DNA of 64,000 bases from UBA1479 sp002706405 (GTDB lineage: Bacteria > Pseudomonadota > Alphaproteobacteria > Rhodospirillales > Casp-alpha2), in NCBI GenBank assembly GCA_963972255.1, contig CAXATO010000003.1, positions 186,001-250,000 of the forward strand, written 5' to 3'. The notes beneath the pieces were generated by a model that made no database searches, had not been told where the DNA came from, and was given only the letters and a program-made list of their open reading frames with translations. Below are positions 51,642 through 60,010 of this stretch, piece by piece (position 1 is the first letter of the stretch; each line of letters begins with the position of its first letter). A program made the translations under genes and the position numbers.

Positions 51642-51675
51642 AGAAGCTTTTCGGGATTTCCGCTTGCGCGGGAAT
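51642..51675. repeat. Short palindromic REP-like element
   Basis: The stretch around TTTCCGCTTGCGCGGGAATGAC contains a short stem (TTTCCGC and GCGGGAA) of the type found as dispersed intergenic palindromes in many proteobacteria. It follows soxV and may serve as a 3' end structure. Only one copy is seen in this window, so its repeat nature is inferred. Confidence 0.35.
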
Positions 51676-51808
51676 GACGGAAACATGCATTCGCCTGCCG
51701 TTTGCCGCGACAGTGTACGAGAGACACCTCGCCCAATTTCTTCTCATGGCCTCACCGCCTCTGTGGTTTAACCATCGGGTTCTCCCTGGCCATGCGGCAG
51801 GGACCGGG

Positions 51809-52546
51809 TTATCCCAGCTTGAAGAACAGAATACGGTCGAAGGACCGGAGTTCGCGCAGGATGTTGACCACGCCGAGCGCGTCCTTGCGCTCGACCGCCG
51901 CCGGCATGGAGGAGATCGACGCATCGGCGCCGTCGTAGATGCGTTTGAAGTCGGCGGCCTTCTGGTAATGGGCCGGGGCCATGGCGCGGCAGGCGCGCAG
52001 GATGTCGCGGTACTTCAGGGCGGCGGCCATGACGGCGTCGGCGGTGCCGGCAACCGCGAAGTCCGGCCGGTCGTGGCGCCATTTGAACATCACGTCCATG
52101 TGTCGGTTCAGGTCGGTGACGCATTCGGAATAGCCCTTGCGCCCGGCCCGGTTGCGCAGGCCGTAGATCAGGTCACGCACGGGGGCCAGTTCCCGGCGCG
52201 CTTCCTTGCCCTTTTCTTCGTCCAGCAGATCGGCGCCCTTGGAAATGCGGCCCGTGATGGCCTTCAGGTCCGCCGCGAACCGGTCGTCCTTGGCATAGGT
52301 CGCGGGCGGGGCGGCGCCGTATCGGGCGGTGATCTCGTCCCATACGGCCTGGGCCTGGCGCAGTTCGATCCCGGCCAGGGCGGCATTTCCCGTGCGGGCA
52401 TAGAACAGGGCGGCGCGATAGCCGCCCTGGGCCTCGTCGACCAGGGCGTCGAAGCCATCGGCATCGGCCGCCAGGGCGGGCCAAGGGGCGGTCAGCAGCA
52501 GACAGAGCGCCGCGGCGAAAAAATGTCGTCTTGAGATCACGGTCAT
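51809..52546 (-). CDS. Exported helical protein of unknown function within sox island
   Basis: A 245-residue protein that I do not recognise. A signal peptide (about 1-28, ending ALAA) is followed by an almost wholly helical mature part with two cysteines (YSECVTD and LRACRAM). The repeated helices and the C-terminal RELRSFDRILFFKLG recall the four-helix shape of cytochrome c'-type proteins, but there is no CxxCH heme site. AAGGA right before the ATG at 52546 is a good ribosome site. It is the only minus-strand gene between soxX and soxD and shares its upstream region with soxW, including a candidate SoxR site. Confidence 0.8.
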   Translation of the reverse strand: MTVISRRHFFAAALCLLLTAPWPALAADADGFDALVDEAQGGYRAALFYARTGNAALAGIELRQAQAVWDEITARYGAAPPATYAKDDRFAADLKAITGRISKGADLLDEEKGKEARRELAPVRDLIYGLRNRAGRKGYSECVTDLNRHMDVMFKWRHDRPDFAVAGTADAVMAAALKYRDILRACRAMAPAHYQKAADFKRIYDGADASISSMPAAVERKDALGVVNILRELRSFDRILFFKLG

Positions 52547-52591
52547 GGTTTCCTTCCTGTAGCGTCTTGCCAGACCGCAGCCCTTGCGGTC

Positions 52592-52617
52592 AATATGCAT
52601 TCAACAAAACGAATATT
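52592..52617. promoter_or_regulatory. Candidate SoxR-type operator between soxW and the exported unknown
   Basis: ATTC (52599-52602), eight bases, then GAAT (52611-52614) make an ATTC-N8-GAAT palindrome, the arrangement I recall as reported for SqrR/BigR-type persulfide sensors. AATATG and ATATTTG flank it. It lies about 40 bases from both divergent starts, so it could control both genes. Confidence 0.6.
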
Positions 52618-52656
52618 TGGGGCGGACCGGCCCCGCGACATGAGGACTTCCGACAC

Positions 52657-53286
52657 GTGATACCCCGCCGACTCTTCAATCGATGGACCGCGGGCGCACT
52701 TGGCGCCGCGGCCTTGGTTTGTCTTTCCTTGGGCAGCGCCCGCCCGGCCGCCGCGGCGACCATCGGCGCCGACGGCCTGATGACCGAGCCCTGGTTCCTC
52801 AATTCCTTCATGATCCTGAGGGAAGACCTGGAAGAAGCCGACCAGGCGGGCAAACGCTTCGCCGTGATCTTCTCGCTCGAAGGCTGCCCCTATTGCCGGG
52901 AAATGCACGAGGTCAATTTCGCCCGCAAGGACATCACCGATTTCGTGCGCGCCAATTTCAACATCCTGCAGATCAACATCATCGGCTCGCGCATGGTGAC
53001 CGATTTCGACGGCGAGGAGTTGCCCGAGAAGAAACTGGCGGAGAAATGGGGCGTGCGCTTCACGCCGACCACGATCTTTTTCCCCACGCTCGACAAGCTG
53101 CCGGCGGGGGTGTCGGGCAAGAAGGCCGAGATCGCCCGCATGCCCGGCTACATGAAGCCGTTTCACTTCATGTCCATGTATCAGTTCGTCCAGGAGCAGG
53201 CCTATTTGAACGGCAAGTTCGGGCCCTATGTGCGGAACAAGATCAACGCGCTGAAAAGTGCGGGGAAGTCGCCGGAAAACTGGTGA
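52657..53286 (+). CDS. soxW: Periplasmic thioredoxin SoxW
   Basis: A 209-residue periplasmic thioredoxin-fold protein of the SoxW type. A signal peptide spans about 1-33. The active site CPYC lies in SLEGCPYCREMHEVNF, and the cis-proline in VRFTPTTIFF. It is larger than SoxS and has a conserved C-terminal region GKFGPYVRNKI. It is thought to be reduced by SoxV. The start is GTG at 52657 after GAGGA; the in-frame ATG at 52531 would place the operator inside the gene and is rejected. Confidence 0.9.
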   Translation: MIPRRLFNRWTAGALGAAALVCLSLGSARPAAAATIGADGLMTEPWFLNSFMILREDLEEADQAGKRFAVIFSLEGCPYCREMHEVNFARKDITDFVRANFNILQINIIGSRMVTDFDGEELPEKKLAEKWGVRFTPTTIFFPTLDKLPAGVSGKKAEIARMPGYMKPFHFMSMYQFVQEQAYLNGKFGPYVRNKINALKSAGKSPENW

Positions 53287-53301
53287 TTATTCCGGAATAA
53301 T
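53286..53301. repeat. Perfect 16-bp palindrome after soxW
   Basis: ATTATTCCGGAATAAT at 53286-53301 is its own reverse complement and overlaps the end of the soxW stop codon. It may be a protein-binding site or a short hairpin at the 3' end. It lies 22 bases before the soxC operator. Confidence 0.6.
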
Positions 53302-53322
53302 TCCGCCTCCCGCCCTGGACAA

Positions 53323-53349
53323 CATATTCATAAAATATATAATGTGAAT
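53323..53349. promoter_or_regulatory. AT-rich candidate SoxR-type operator ahead of soxC
   Basis: CATATTCATAAA at 53323-53334 and AATGTGAAT at 53341-53349 enclose a short A/T core. The ATTCA and TGAAT half-sites form the imperfect palindrome that recurs ahead of other sulfur genes in this window. It ends 67 bases before the soxC start. Confidence 0.65.
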
Positions 53350-53416
53350 TCCATCATTGAGCAGGTGACGCCGCCGTCCGGGCGGGGCCGCCCCATAATT
53401 CTTGGAGCGCGCATTA

Positions 53417-54742
53417 ATGAAGAAAACCAAATCGCCGGCGAAGCCGGGGAACATCCAAACCTCATCCATGGATCAGCCGACGGATAGCGGGCGCCGCAAG
53501 GCGCTGCTGGCCGGTCTGGGCGCCGCCGGCGGGGCCGCCGCCGCGGGCCTGATCGCGCCCGCCCGCGCGTTGGCCGACCCGGCCAACCTGCCGCCCAACG
53601 TGGCCGAATGGTCGCAGGTGCTGGGGCGGGGCGTCGATGCCATGCCCTACGGCATGCCGTCCAAGTTCGAAAGCACCGTCGTTCGCCGCTATGTGGACTG
53701 GCTGACGGCGACCCCGGAAAGCTCCATCAACTTCACGCCGCTCTACGCCCTTGACGGCATGGTCACGCCCAACGGCTTGTGTTTCGAGCGCCACCACGGC
53801 GGCGTCGCCGAGGTCATCCCCGACGACTACCGGCTGATGATCCACGGCATGGTCGACCGGCCCCTGGTCTATACCTATCAGGACCTCAAACGTTTCCCAC
53901 CGCAAAGCCGCTTCTTCTTCCTGGAATGCGCGGCCAATGGCGGCATGGAATGGCGCGGCGCGCAGCTGAACGGCGTGCAGTTCACCCATGGCATGGTCCA
54001 CTGCGTGCAGTACACGGGTGTGCCGTTGCGCACCCTGTTGGAAGAAGCGGGTGTCAAGCCCAAGGCCAAATGGCTGCTGGTCGAAGGCGGCGACAGCGCG
54101 GGCATGAACCGCTCCCTGCCGATGGACAAAGCCTTGGACGACTGCATGGTCGTCTATTCCATGAACGGCGAGCGCCTGCGCGCCGAACAAGGTTATCCCA
54201 TCCGCCTGGTGGTGCCCGGCTTCGAAGGCAACATGTGGGTCAAATGGCTGCGCCGGATCGAGGTCGGCGACGGCGCCTGGATGGCGCGCGAGGAAACCTC
54301 GAAATACACGGACCTCATGCCCGACGGCCGGGCCCGCCGCTTCACTTGGGAAATGGACGCCAAGTCGGTGATTACCAGCCCCTGTCCCGAACTGCCGTGC
54401 AAGCAGAAGGGCCCGCAGGTCATCAAGGGCCTGGCGTGGTCCGGGCGCGGCAAGATCGCCCGTGTCGACGTCACCGTGGACGGCGGGCGCAACTGGCATC
54501 AGGCGCGCCTGGAAGAGCCGATCCTGTCGAAATGCCTGACCCGCTTCTATCTGGATGGCTGGTCGTGGGACGGCAACCCGGCTTACCTGCAAAGTCGCGC
54601 CATCGACGAAACCGGTTATGTGCAGCCCGAAATGGCGGCACTTCAGGCCGTGCGTGGGGTGAATTCCATCTACCACAACAACGCCATTCAGACCTGGCGC
54701 ATCAATCCGACCGGGGAGGTGGAAAATGTCCGCTTGGCGTAA
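53417..54742 (+). CDS. soxC: Sulfane dehydrogenase molybdenum subunit SoxC
   Basis: The molybdopterin subunit of SoxCD, which oxidises the sulfane sulfur held on SoxY, 441 residues. A twin-arginine signal (GRRKALLAGLGAAGGAAAAG) begins the protein. The molybdenum-binding Cys171 lies in FLECAANGGMEWRG. The Mo-co dimerisation domain fills the C-terminal part (KGLAWSGRGKIARVDVTVDGGRNW). The start at 53417 has GGAG nine bases upstream. Its stop overlaps soxD by 17 bases. Its presence means thiosulfate is probably oxidised fully to sulfate without sulfur globules. Confidence 0.97.
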   Translation: MKKTKSPAKPGNIQTSSMDQPTDSGRRKALLAGLGAAGGAAAAGLIAPARALADPANLPPNVAEWSQVLGRGVDAMPYGMPSKFESTVVRRYVDWLTATPESSINFTPLYALDGMVTPNGLCFERHHGGVAEVIPDDYRLMIHGMVDRPLVYTYQDLKRFPPQSRFFFLECAANGGMEWRGAQLNGVQFTHGMVHCVQYTGVPLRTLLEEAGVKPKAKWLLVEGGDSAGMNRSLPMDKALDDCMVVYSMNGERLRAEQGYPIRLVVPGFEGNMWVKWLRRIEVGDGAWMAREETSKYTDLMPDGRARRFTWEMDAKSVITSPCPELPCKQKGPQVIKGLAWSGRGKIARVDVTVDGGRNWHQARLEEPILSKCLTRFYLDGWSWDGNPAYLQSRAIDETGYVQPEMAALQAVRGVNSIYHNNAIQTWRINPTGEVENVRLA

Positions 54743-55796
54743 CCTGACCCTCACGGCCGCCGCAACGGCCGGTCTTCTCGCCCTGTCGACGGCCTCGGGC
54801 CAGGCGGCCGACCGCAAGTTCCCTCAATTGGGCGCCTCCGCGACGCCGGAGCAGATCCAAGCCTGGGACATCGACGTGCGCCCGGACGGGCTGGGGGCTC
54901 CGGCCGGGTCGGGCACGGCGACCCAAGGCGAAAACGTCTACATCCAAAAGTGCGCCGCCTGTCACGGTGACTTCGGTGAAGCCCGGGGCCGCTACCCGGT
55001 GCTGGTCGGCGGCCATGGGTCGATGAAGGACGACCGTCCGGAAAAGACCGTCGGCAGCTACTGGCCCTATGCCTCGACCATCTTCGATTACATCAAGCGT
55101 GCCATGCCGTTCGGCGAGGCCCAGACCCTGACCAATGACGAGGTCTATGCCCTGACCGCGTTCCTTCTCAACATGAACGACGTGATCGACTCATCGTTCG
55201 TGCTCGATGCTTCCAACATCGGCAAGATCGAGATGCCCAACGCCAAGAACTTCTTCGATGATCCGCGTCCCGACGGCCAGACCGTCAAGGTCGCCGACCT
55301 GTGCATGACGGACTGCAAGACCGAGATTAAGGTCCTGGGCCGGGCCAAGGCGATCGACGTCACGCCGGATAAGGGCGGGGTAGAGGCCAAGGCCGCCACG
55401 CCCCCTGCGGCGGCGGCTGAACCGGTACAGGTCGCGGCATCCAACGCGCCGGCGGGCGATCCCGACGCCGGCAAGAAAGTATTCCGCAAGTGCGCGGCCT
55501 GCCATGTCATCGACAGTGGTGCCAACAAGCTGGGCCCGTCGCTGAAGGGCATCCTGGGCCGTACGGCCGGTTCCGTCGACGGGTTCCGCTATTCCAAGGC
55601 GTTTCAGGCGGCCAATGACAAGGGTTTGAAATGGACCGATGACGCCATCAAAGCCTTCGTCACCAGCCCCAAGACCTTCGTCAAGGACCAGATCGGTGCC
55701 GACAAGGGCCGCACGCGCATGGCCTTCCCGGGCCTGCGCAAGGAACAGGATGTCGAAGACCTGCTGGCCTTCATGAAGGCGGCCGGCGGCGAATAA
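54726..55796 (+). CDS. soxD: Sulfane dehydrogenase diheme cytochrome subunit SoxD
   Basis: The cytochrome subunit of SoxCD, 356 residues. A signal peptide (about 1-28) is followed by two cytochrome c domains, each with CAACH: CAACHGDFGEARGRYP near residue 75 and CAACHVIDSGANKLGPSL near residue 255. An alanine- and proline-rich linker joins them (about residues 215-240). The last domain resembles cytochrome c2 with TRMAFPGLR as Met-ligand region. The diheme form matches the Paracoccus type. It overlaps soxC and is followed by a hairpin. Confidence 0.96.
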   Translation: MSAWRNLTLTAAATAGLLALSTASGQAADRKFPQLGASATPEQIQAWDIDVRPDGLGAPAGSGTATQGENVYIQKCAACHGDFGEARGRYPVLVGGHGSMKDDRPEKTVGSYWPYASTIFDYIKRAMPFGEAQTLTNDEVYALTAFLLNMNDVIDSSFVLDASNIGKIEMPNAKNFFDDPRPDGQTVKVADLCMTDCKTEIKVLGRAKAIDVTPDKGGVEAKAATPPAAAAEPVQVAASNAPAGDPDAGKKVFRKCAACHVIDSGANKLGPSLKGILGRTAGSVDGFRYSKAFQAANDKGLKWTDDAIKAFVTSPKTFVKDQIGADKGRTRMAFPGLRKEQDVEDLLAFMKAAGGE

Positions 55797-55810
55797 TCCG
55801 CATGGAAAAC

Positions 55811-55845
55811 CCCCCGGGCGGTCGGTCGCTCGGGGGCTTCGGTCT
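55811..55845. terminator. Hairpin between soxD and soxR
   Basis: CCCCCGGGCG (55811-55820) pairs with CGCTCGGGGG (55827-55836) with one G-T pair, around a 6-base loop. It lies between the convergent soxD and soxR genes. The tail is not rich in T, so termination may be weak. Confidence 0.55.
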
Positions 55846-55863
55846 TAATTCAGGAATGGTCCG

Positions 55864-56211
55864 TCAGGCGGCGGAGCGGGATGCGGCCTTGATCAGGCGG
55901 CGGCGCTCCATGGCTTCTTCCGAACAGAACAGGCCGTACATCAGCTCCAGCGTCTTGCCCGCTTCGTTGCTGGCCAGGCTGTAATAGATCGTCTTGCCCT
56001 CGCGCCGGGTGGCGACAAGGTCGTCGGCGCGCAACCGCGCCAGCTGCTGTGACAGGGTCGGCTGGCGCAGATCAAGCGCCTGTTCCAGTTCCGTCACCGA
56101 TTTTTCACCCTCACCCAGCATACAGAGGATGAGCAGGCGGTTTTCATTGGCAAGCGCCTTGAGAAACTGTGCGGCTTCCTTGGCGCCTTCAAGTACGTCT
56201 TCTTCTTTCAT
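55864..56211 (-). CDS. soxR: ArsR-family persulfide-type sensor SoxR
   Basis: A 115-residue winged-helix repressor of the ArsR family, close to SoxR, SqrR and BigR. The recognition helix is LRQPTLSQQLARLRADDLV. Two cysteines, Cys30 (RLLILCMLGEGEKSV) and Cys96 (MYGLFCSEEA), lie where SqrR and BigR form a sulfur bridge on contact with persulfides, and no arsenic CVC motif is present. It should therefore block sox promoters until reactive sulfur appears. The start at 56211 fits the family. It lies at the end of the sox island, convergent with soxD. Confidence 0.92.
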   Translation of the reverse strand: MKEEDVLEGAKEAAQFLKALANENRLLILCMLGEGEKSVTELEQALDLRQPTLSQQLARLRADDLVATRREGKTIYYSLASNEAGKTLELMYGLFCSEEAMERRRLIKAASRSAA

Positions 56212-56559
56212 GGGAATCCAATGTCTCCAGGTTTTCCGCCACGAACCGGCGGTGTTGCCCCCCTGGACCCTTTTTTTCGCGCCGGTCGCTCGGCCGGGCT
56301 TCAAACTCTAAAACGCTTCCGATCTTCCCATCGGCGACACCCAAGCTTACGTCAGGCGATAACGATTCTCAATATCCTGCCGTTCGGGCCCCCATCCTTC
56401 ACCAAAAATTGACCTACGGCAACAAAGTGGAATTAGGGGTTAAAGTACACTTTGCCGGAACAATTTAATTTAATTGAATATGTCTCACAACGGAAAAGTC
56501 GCGGCGACCCGTGCAGGGCGGCGCGCGATACCGTGCGATGATCGGGAGATTTTGAGAAA
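56212..56559. other. Intergenic region upstream of soxR
   Basis: This 350-base gap holds no credible protein gene. Its first 120 bases are GC-rich and the rest is AT-rich, including a TAAAG-type stretch near 56440 and the ATATTCA-like site at 56462-56482. The soxR promoter is probably inside it. Confidence 0.5.
56462..56482. promoter_or_regulatory. AT-rich partial SoxR-type site near soxR
   Basis: On the minus strand this reads CATATTCAATTAAAT, sharing CATATTCAAT with the site ahead of the dsrE-like gene; the second arm is not preserved. It is 250 bases before the soxR start and 78 bases beyond the tRNA 3' end, so its role is less clear than for the other sites. Confidence 0.4.
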
Positions 56560-56634
<75 letters not shown>

Positions 56635-56857
56635 ATCCGGGAGGTGAAGAGGGGCGGACAATAGTATAGGGGTTCGGCGATGACAAGCACTCCGTGCCCT
56701 CTGTTCCATTGAAAATTTCACACGCCCCAAAGGGCGGAAACATGCGCTTCCCTCAGATCAGATGGTTCCCTTGCAAAGGTGCTAGTGGCCCTTTTTGCAG
56801 GGCCAATGCTGAAAGATGATGTGACCTTCAAGATCAATCGGTCCGACGGAGGGGATT

Positions 56858-58363
56858 ATGGAATCAAAAGTCAGCGGCATGTTCGAGAAACCATTGGACC
56901 CGGTCATCCTATCGGACATGCTGGCGCCTAATCTGAAACGCGAATTTCCCGTGGTTTTGCCGTTGATCACGCAGATCAACAAAGCGCACGTTCTGATGCT
57001 GGCCGACTGCGGGTTGGTGTCACCGGCCCATGCCCGGGCCTTGGCAACGGCGATCCTGGAGTTGGAGGACGCCGGTCCCGATGCGTTCGATCTCGACCCC
57101 GCACGGGAAGAATCCTATTTCAACTACGAAGCCGAACTGATCCGGCGGTCCGGGCCGGATATCGGCGGGCGTGTACATATCGCCCGAAGCCGCAACGATT
57201 TGTACGCGACCATGGACCGTCTGCGTGCCCGCAAGGCCGCGTCGGGGTTCTCCGCGGCGATCCTCGACCTGCGGGACATGCTTATCAAGAAGGCACGGGA
57301 ACACATCGACGTCCTGATGCCGGGGTATAGCCATCTACAGCCGGCGCAGCCGGTGACCTACGGCTATTATCTGGCCGGCATCGCCCAGGCGCTGGAGCGG
57401 GATTTCGCCCGGCTGTCCCAATGCCGGCAGCGGATCAATATCTCCCCATTGGGGGCGGGGGCGATGTCGGGGACGTCGTTTCCCATTGATCGGCATGCGA
57501 CGGCCCGTTGGCTTGGGTTCGACGCCGTCGGGCTGCACGCTCAGGACTGCATCGCCGCTCGCGATTTTCTGGTGGAACTGTTGTCGGCGGCGGCGCTCGC
57601 GGCAACGTCCTGGGGGCGCATGGCGCAGGACTTCTTCGTCATGACCACCTATGAATTCGGGACCCTTGAGTTGCCGGATAGCGTTGCCCAGACCTCCAGC
57701 ATGATGCCGCAGAAAAAGAACATGTCGGCGTTGGAAGTACTGCGCGCCAGCTCGTCCCAGGTCCTGGGGGCGCAGGTCACGGCGGTGACCGGATTGAAGG
57801 CCACCCATTATTCCTTCGGCTTCGATTCCTGCTGTGATGCGTTTCGTTGGACATGGGATGCCTTGGACGGCGCCACGCGGGGGGCGTCCGTCGCCCGGGT
57901 CGTCGTCTCGAAGGCCCGCCCGCGAGTGGCGCGAATGGCCAGCCTGACCCGCGAGAATTTTTCGACCGCCACGGAACTCGCCGATCTTCTGGTTCGGGAA
58001 TCCGGATTGCCCTTCCGCGATGCCCATCATCTTGTCGGGGCCGTGGTGCGGGCGGCGATGAACAGGGAAATGTCGGCCGAGAAGATTGACGGCGATTTTA
58101 TCTCGGAAATCGCACGCGAGACATTCGGGCGGGCGATCTCTCTTTCGCCGGACGCGGTGGCACGGGCGGTCGATCCCCGCCAGGCGATTGAGGCGCGGCG
58201 GGGGTCCGGCGGGCCGTCCGCCCATGACATGGGCGAATTGCTCGACAGCCTGGAATCGCAGATCAACCGTGACCGAGGCGCCTTTGACGATGAGACCGTT
58301 GCCTTGGACAACGCGGCGGCTCGATTGGACGCGGCATTCCGAAAGCTTGCGGCCATAGGATGA
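56858..58363 (+). CDS. Argininosuccinate lyase/fumarase superfamily enzyme
   Basis: A 501-residue lyase of the argininosuccinate lyase/aspartase superfamily. The signature SSMMPQKKNMSALEVLRA and the block GRVHIARSRNDLYATMDRLR are clear. GYSHLQPAQPVTYGYYL carries the expected catalytic histidine. The N-terminus differs from usual ArgH (no MWGGRF start), and the chain is about 40 residues longer with a C-terminal extension. It may be a second, specialised lyase that eliminates fumarate from another amino-dicarboxylate. GGAGGGG just before the ATG is a strong ribosome site. No arginine genes are adjacent. Confidence 0.8.
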   Translation: MESKVSGMFEKPLDPVILSDMLAPNLKREFPVVLPLITQINKAHVLMLADCGLVSPAHARALATAILELEDAGPDAFDLDPAREESYFNYEAELIRRSGPDIGGRVHIARSRNDLYATMDRLRARKAASGFSAAILDLRDMLIKKAREHIDVLMPGYSHLQPAQPVTYGYYLAGIAQALERDFARLSQCRQRINISPLGAGAMSGTSFPIDRHATARWLGFDAVGLHAQDCIAARDFLVELLSAAALAATSWGRMAQDFFVMTTYEFGTLELPDSVAQTSSMMPQKKNMSALEVLRASSSQVLGAQVTAVTGLKATHYSFGFDSCCDAFRWTWDALDGATRGASVARVVVSKARPRVARMASLTRENFSTATELADLLVRESGLPFRDAHHLVGAVVRAAMNREMSAEKIDGDFISEIARETFGRAISLSPDAVARAVDPRQAIEARRGSGGPSAHDMGELLDSLESQINRDRGAFDDETVALDNAAARLDAAFRKLAAIG

Positions 58364-58428
58364 GGGGCTCTTGACGGGGTGAACGTGGGCGCGGCACTGT
58401 CTTGGCGAACGAGCGAATCGGAGGCCCC

Positions 58429-58599
58429 GTGACCCCATCTGATGATGCCAAGAATGACCGGAGCCGTTCCCCGAGCGGGGCTGAGACGGCGGCGGCGCGC
58501 AAGGCGCGCCAGGCCGAGCAGTTGCGCGCCAATCTGGCCAAACGCAAGGCCCAGCAACGCAAAAGAGACACGGTCCCCTCCGGCAAGGAAGGCGCCTAG
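58429..58599 (+). CDS. Small basic protein upstream of murA
   Basis: A 56-residue lysine- and arginine-rich protein. The core TAAARKARQAEQLRANLAKRKAQQRKR is a charged helix; I have the impression of similar short frames ahead of murA in related genomes, but cannot check it here. GGAGG four bases before the GTG at 58429 supports translation; a TTG at 58402 in the same frame is possible. The role is unknown; it might bind RNA or regulate murA. It lies 90 bases before murA on the same strand. Confidence 0.7.
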   Translation: MTPSDDAKNDRSRSPSGAETAAARKARQAEQLRANLAKRKAQQRKRDTVPSGKEGA

Positions 58600-58688
58600 G
58601 GGGCGTGGCGCGGCCACGGCCGACCGGGCCCCGAAATAATCCCAATCCCGCCATGACAGGGCCCCATTCCTTCTGTTAATCAACGGGG

Positions 58689-59969
58689 ATGGACAGTATT
58701 CGCATCCGGGGCGGCCGCCCCTTGAACGGCACCATCGCCATCGGGGGGGCAAAGAACGCGGCCCTGCCCTTGATGGCCGTCTCCCTGTTGACCGAAGACC
58801 CGATCGAGTTCACCAACATGCCGACCCTCGCCGATTTGGCGACCATGGGCAGCCTGTTGGGGGAACTGGGCGTCGAGTTGACGCGCGCGGTCGACGATGC
58901 AAGCAACGAGCCCGTGGTGCGCCTGCAGGCCCGCGAGATCACCGCGACGGAGGCCCCCTATGATCTGGTCCGCCGGATGCGGGCCTCGGTCGTCGTCATG
59001 GGCCCGCTTCTGGCCCGCGCCGGCAAGGCCCGCGTATCCATGCCGGGCGGCTGCGCCATCGGCACCCGGCCCGTAGACCTGCACCTGAAGGCGCTGGAGG
59101 AACTGGGGGCTGAGATTGAGTTGAAGGAAGGCTACATCCAGGCCACTGCGCCCAAGGGGCTGACCGGCGGGCATATCCTGTTCTCCAAGGTGTCGGTCGG
59201 GGCCACGGAAAATGCCCTGATGGCGGCCGTGCTGGCGAAGGGCGACACGGTCATCGCCAATGCGGCGCGCGAGCCCGAGATCGCCGACCTTGCCCATTGC
59301 CTGATGGGCATGGGCGCCAAGATCACCGGCGTCGGCACTGATACCTTGAAAGTCACCGGCGTTTCGGCCTTGTCCGGCACCCGCCACCGGGTTCTGCCCG
59401 ACCGCATCGAAACCGGCACCTATGCCGCCGCCGCCGCCATCACCGGCGGTGAGTTGACCCTGACCAACACCCGCGCCGATCTGATCGAAAGCGTCATCGA
59501 CCTGTTGGAGCGCGCCGGGGTCGAGGTCACGGAAACCGCCGACGGCCTCAAGGTCAACCGGGCCAATTGCGAACTGCGCGGCGTCGACAGCATGACCGAA
59601 CCCTATCCCGGCTTTCCAACCGACATGCAGGCCCAGATCATGGCCATGATGACCGTGGCAACCGGCGCCGCCATGATCACGGAAACTATTTTCGAGAACC
59701 GCTTCATGCATGTGCCGGAACTGTGCCGCATGGGCGCCGACATCAACGTCCACGGGGCCTCGGCCATCGTGCGTGGCGTCAAGAAGCTGTCGGGTGCGCC
59801 CGTCATGGCGACGGATTTGCGGGCTTCCGTGTCCCTGGTCCTGGCGGGACTGGCGGCGGAAGGCGAAACCCAGGTCAACCGGGTCTATCACCTGGATCGC
59901 GGCTACGAGCGGCTGGAAGAAAAGCTGGCTGCTTGCGGCGCCGACATCGCCCGGGTGGCGGGAGACTAA
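58689..59969 (+). CDS. murA: UDP-N-acetylglucosamine 1-carboxyvinyltransferase
   Basis: The first enzyme of peptidoglycan synthesis, adding enolpyruvate to UDP-GlcNAc, 426 residues. GGAKNAAL (Lys22, Asn23) near the start and the active-site Cys122 in MPGGCAIGTRPVD are intact, so fosfomycin sensitivity at the target would be expected. TDMQAQ and NRVYHLDRGYERL in the second half complete the family. It is followed 41 bases later by a dioxygenase-like gene. Confidence 0.97.
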   Translation: MDSIRIRGGRPLNGTIAIGGAKNAALPLMAVSLLTEDPIEFTNMPTLADLATMGSLLGELGVELTRAVDDASNEPVVRLQAREITATEAPYDLVRRMRASVVVMGPLLARAGKARVSMPGGCAIGTRPVDLHLKALEELGAEIELKEGYIQATAPKGLTGGHILFSKVSVGATENALMAAVLAKGDTVIANAAREPEIADLAHCLMGMGAKITGVGTDTLKVTGVSALSGTRHRVLPDRIETGTYAAAAAITGGELTLTNTRADLIESVIDLLERAGVEVTETADGLKVNRANCELRGVDSMTEPYPGFPTDMQAQIMAMMTVATGAAMITETIFENRFMHVPELCRMGADINVHGASAIVRGVKKLSGAPVMATDLRASVSLVLAGLAAEGETQVNRVYHLDRGYERLEEKLAACGADIARVAGD

Positions 59970-60010
59970 GGCTTTTAGTATCCTTTCCGGAAAACCGGGA
60001 GGATGCCGCC

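Noticed and set aside
52531..52656. Longer soxW starting at an upstream ATG
   Set aside because: It would run through the candidate operator and place 42 non-signal residues before the signal peptide.
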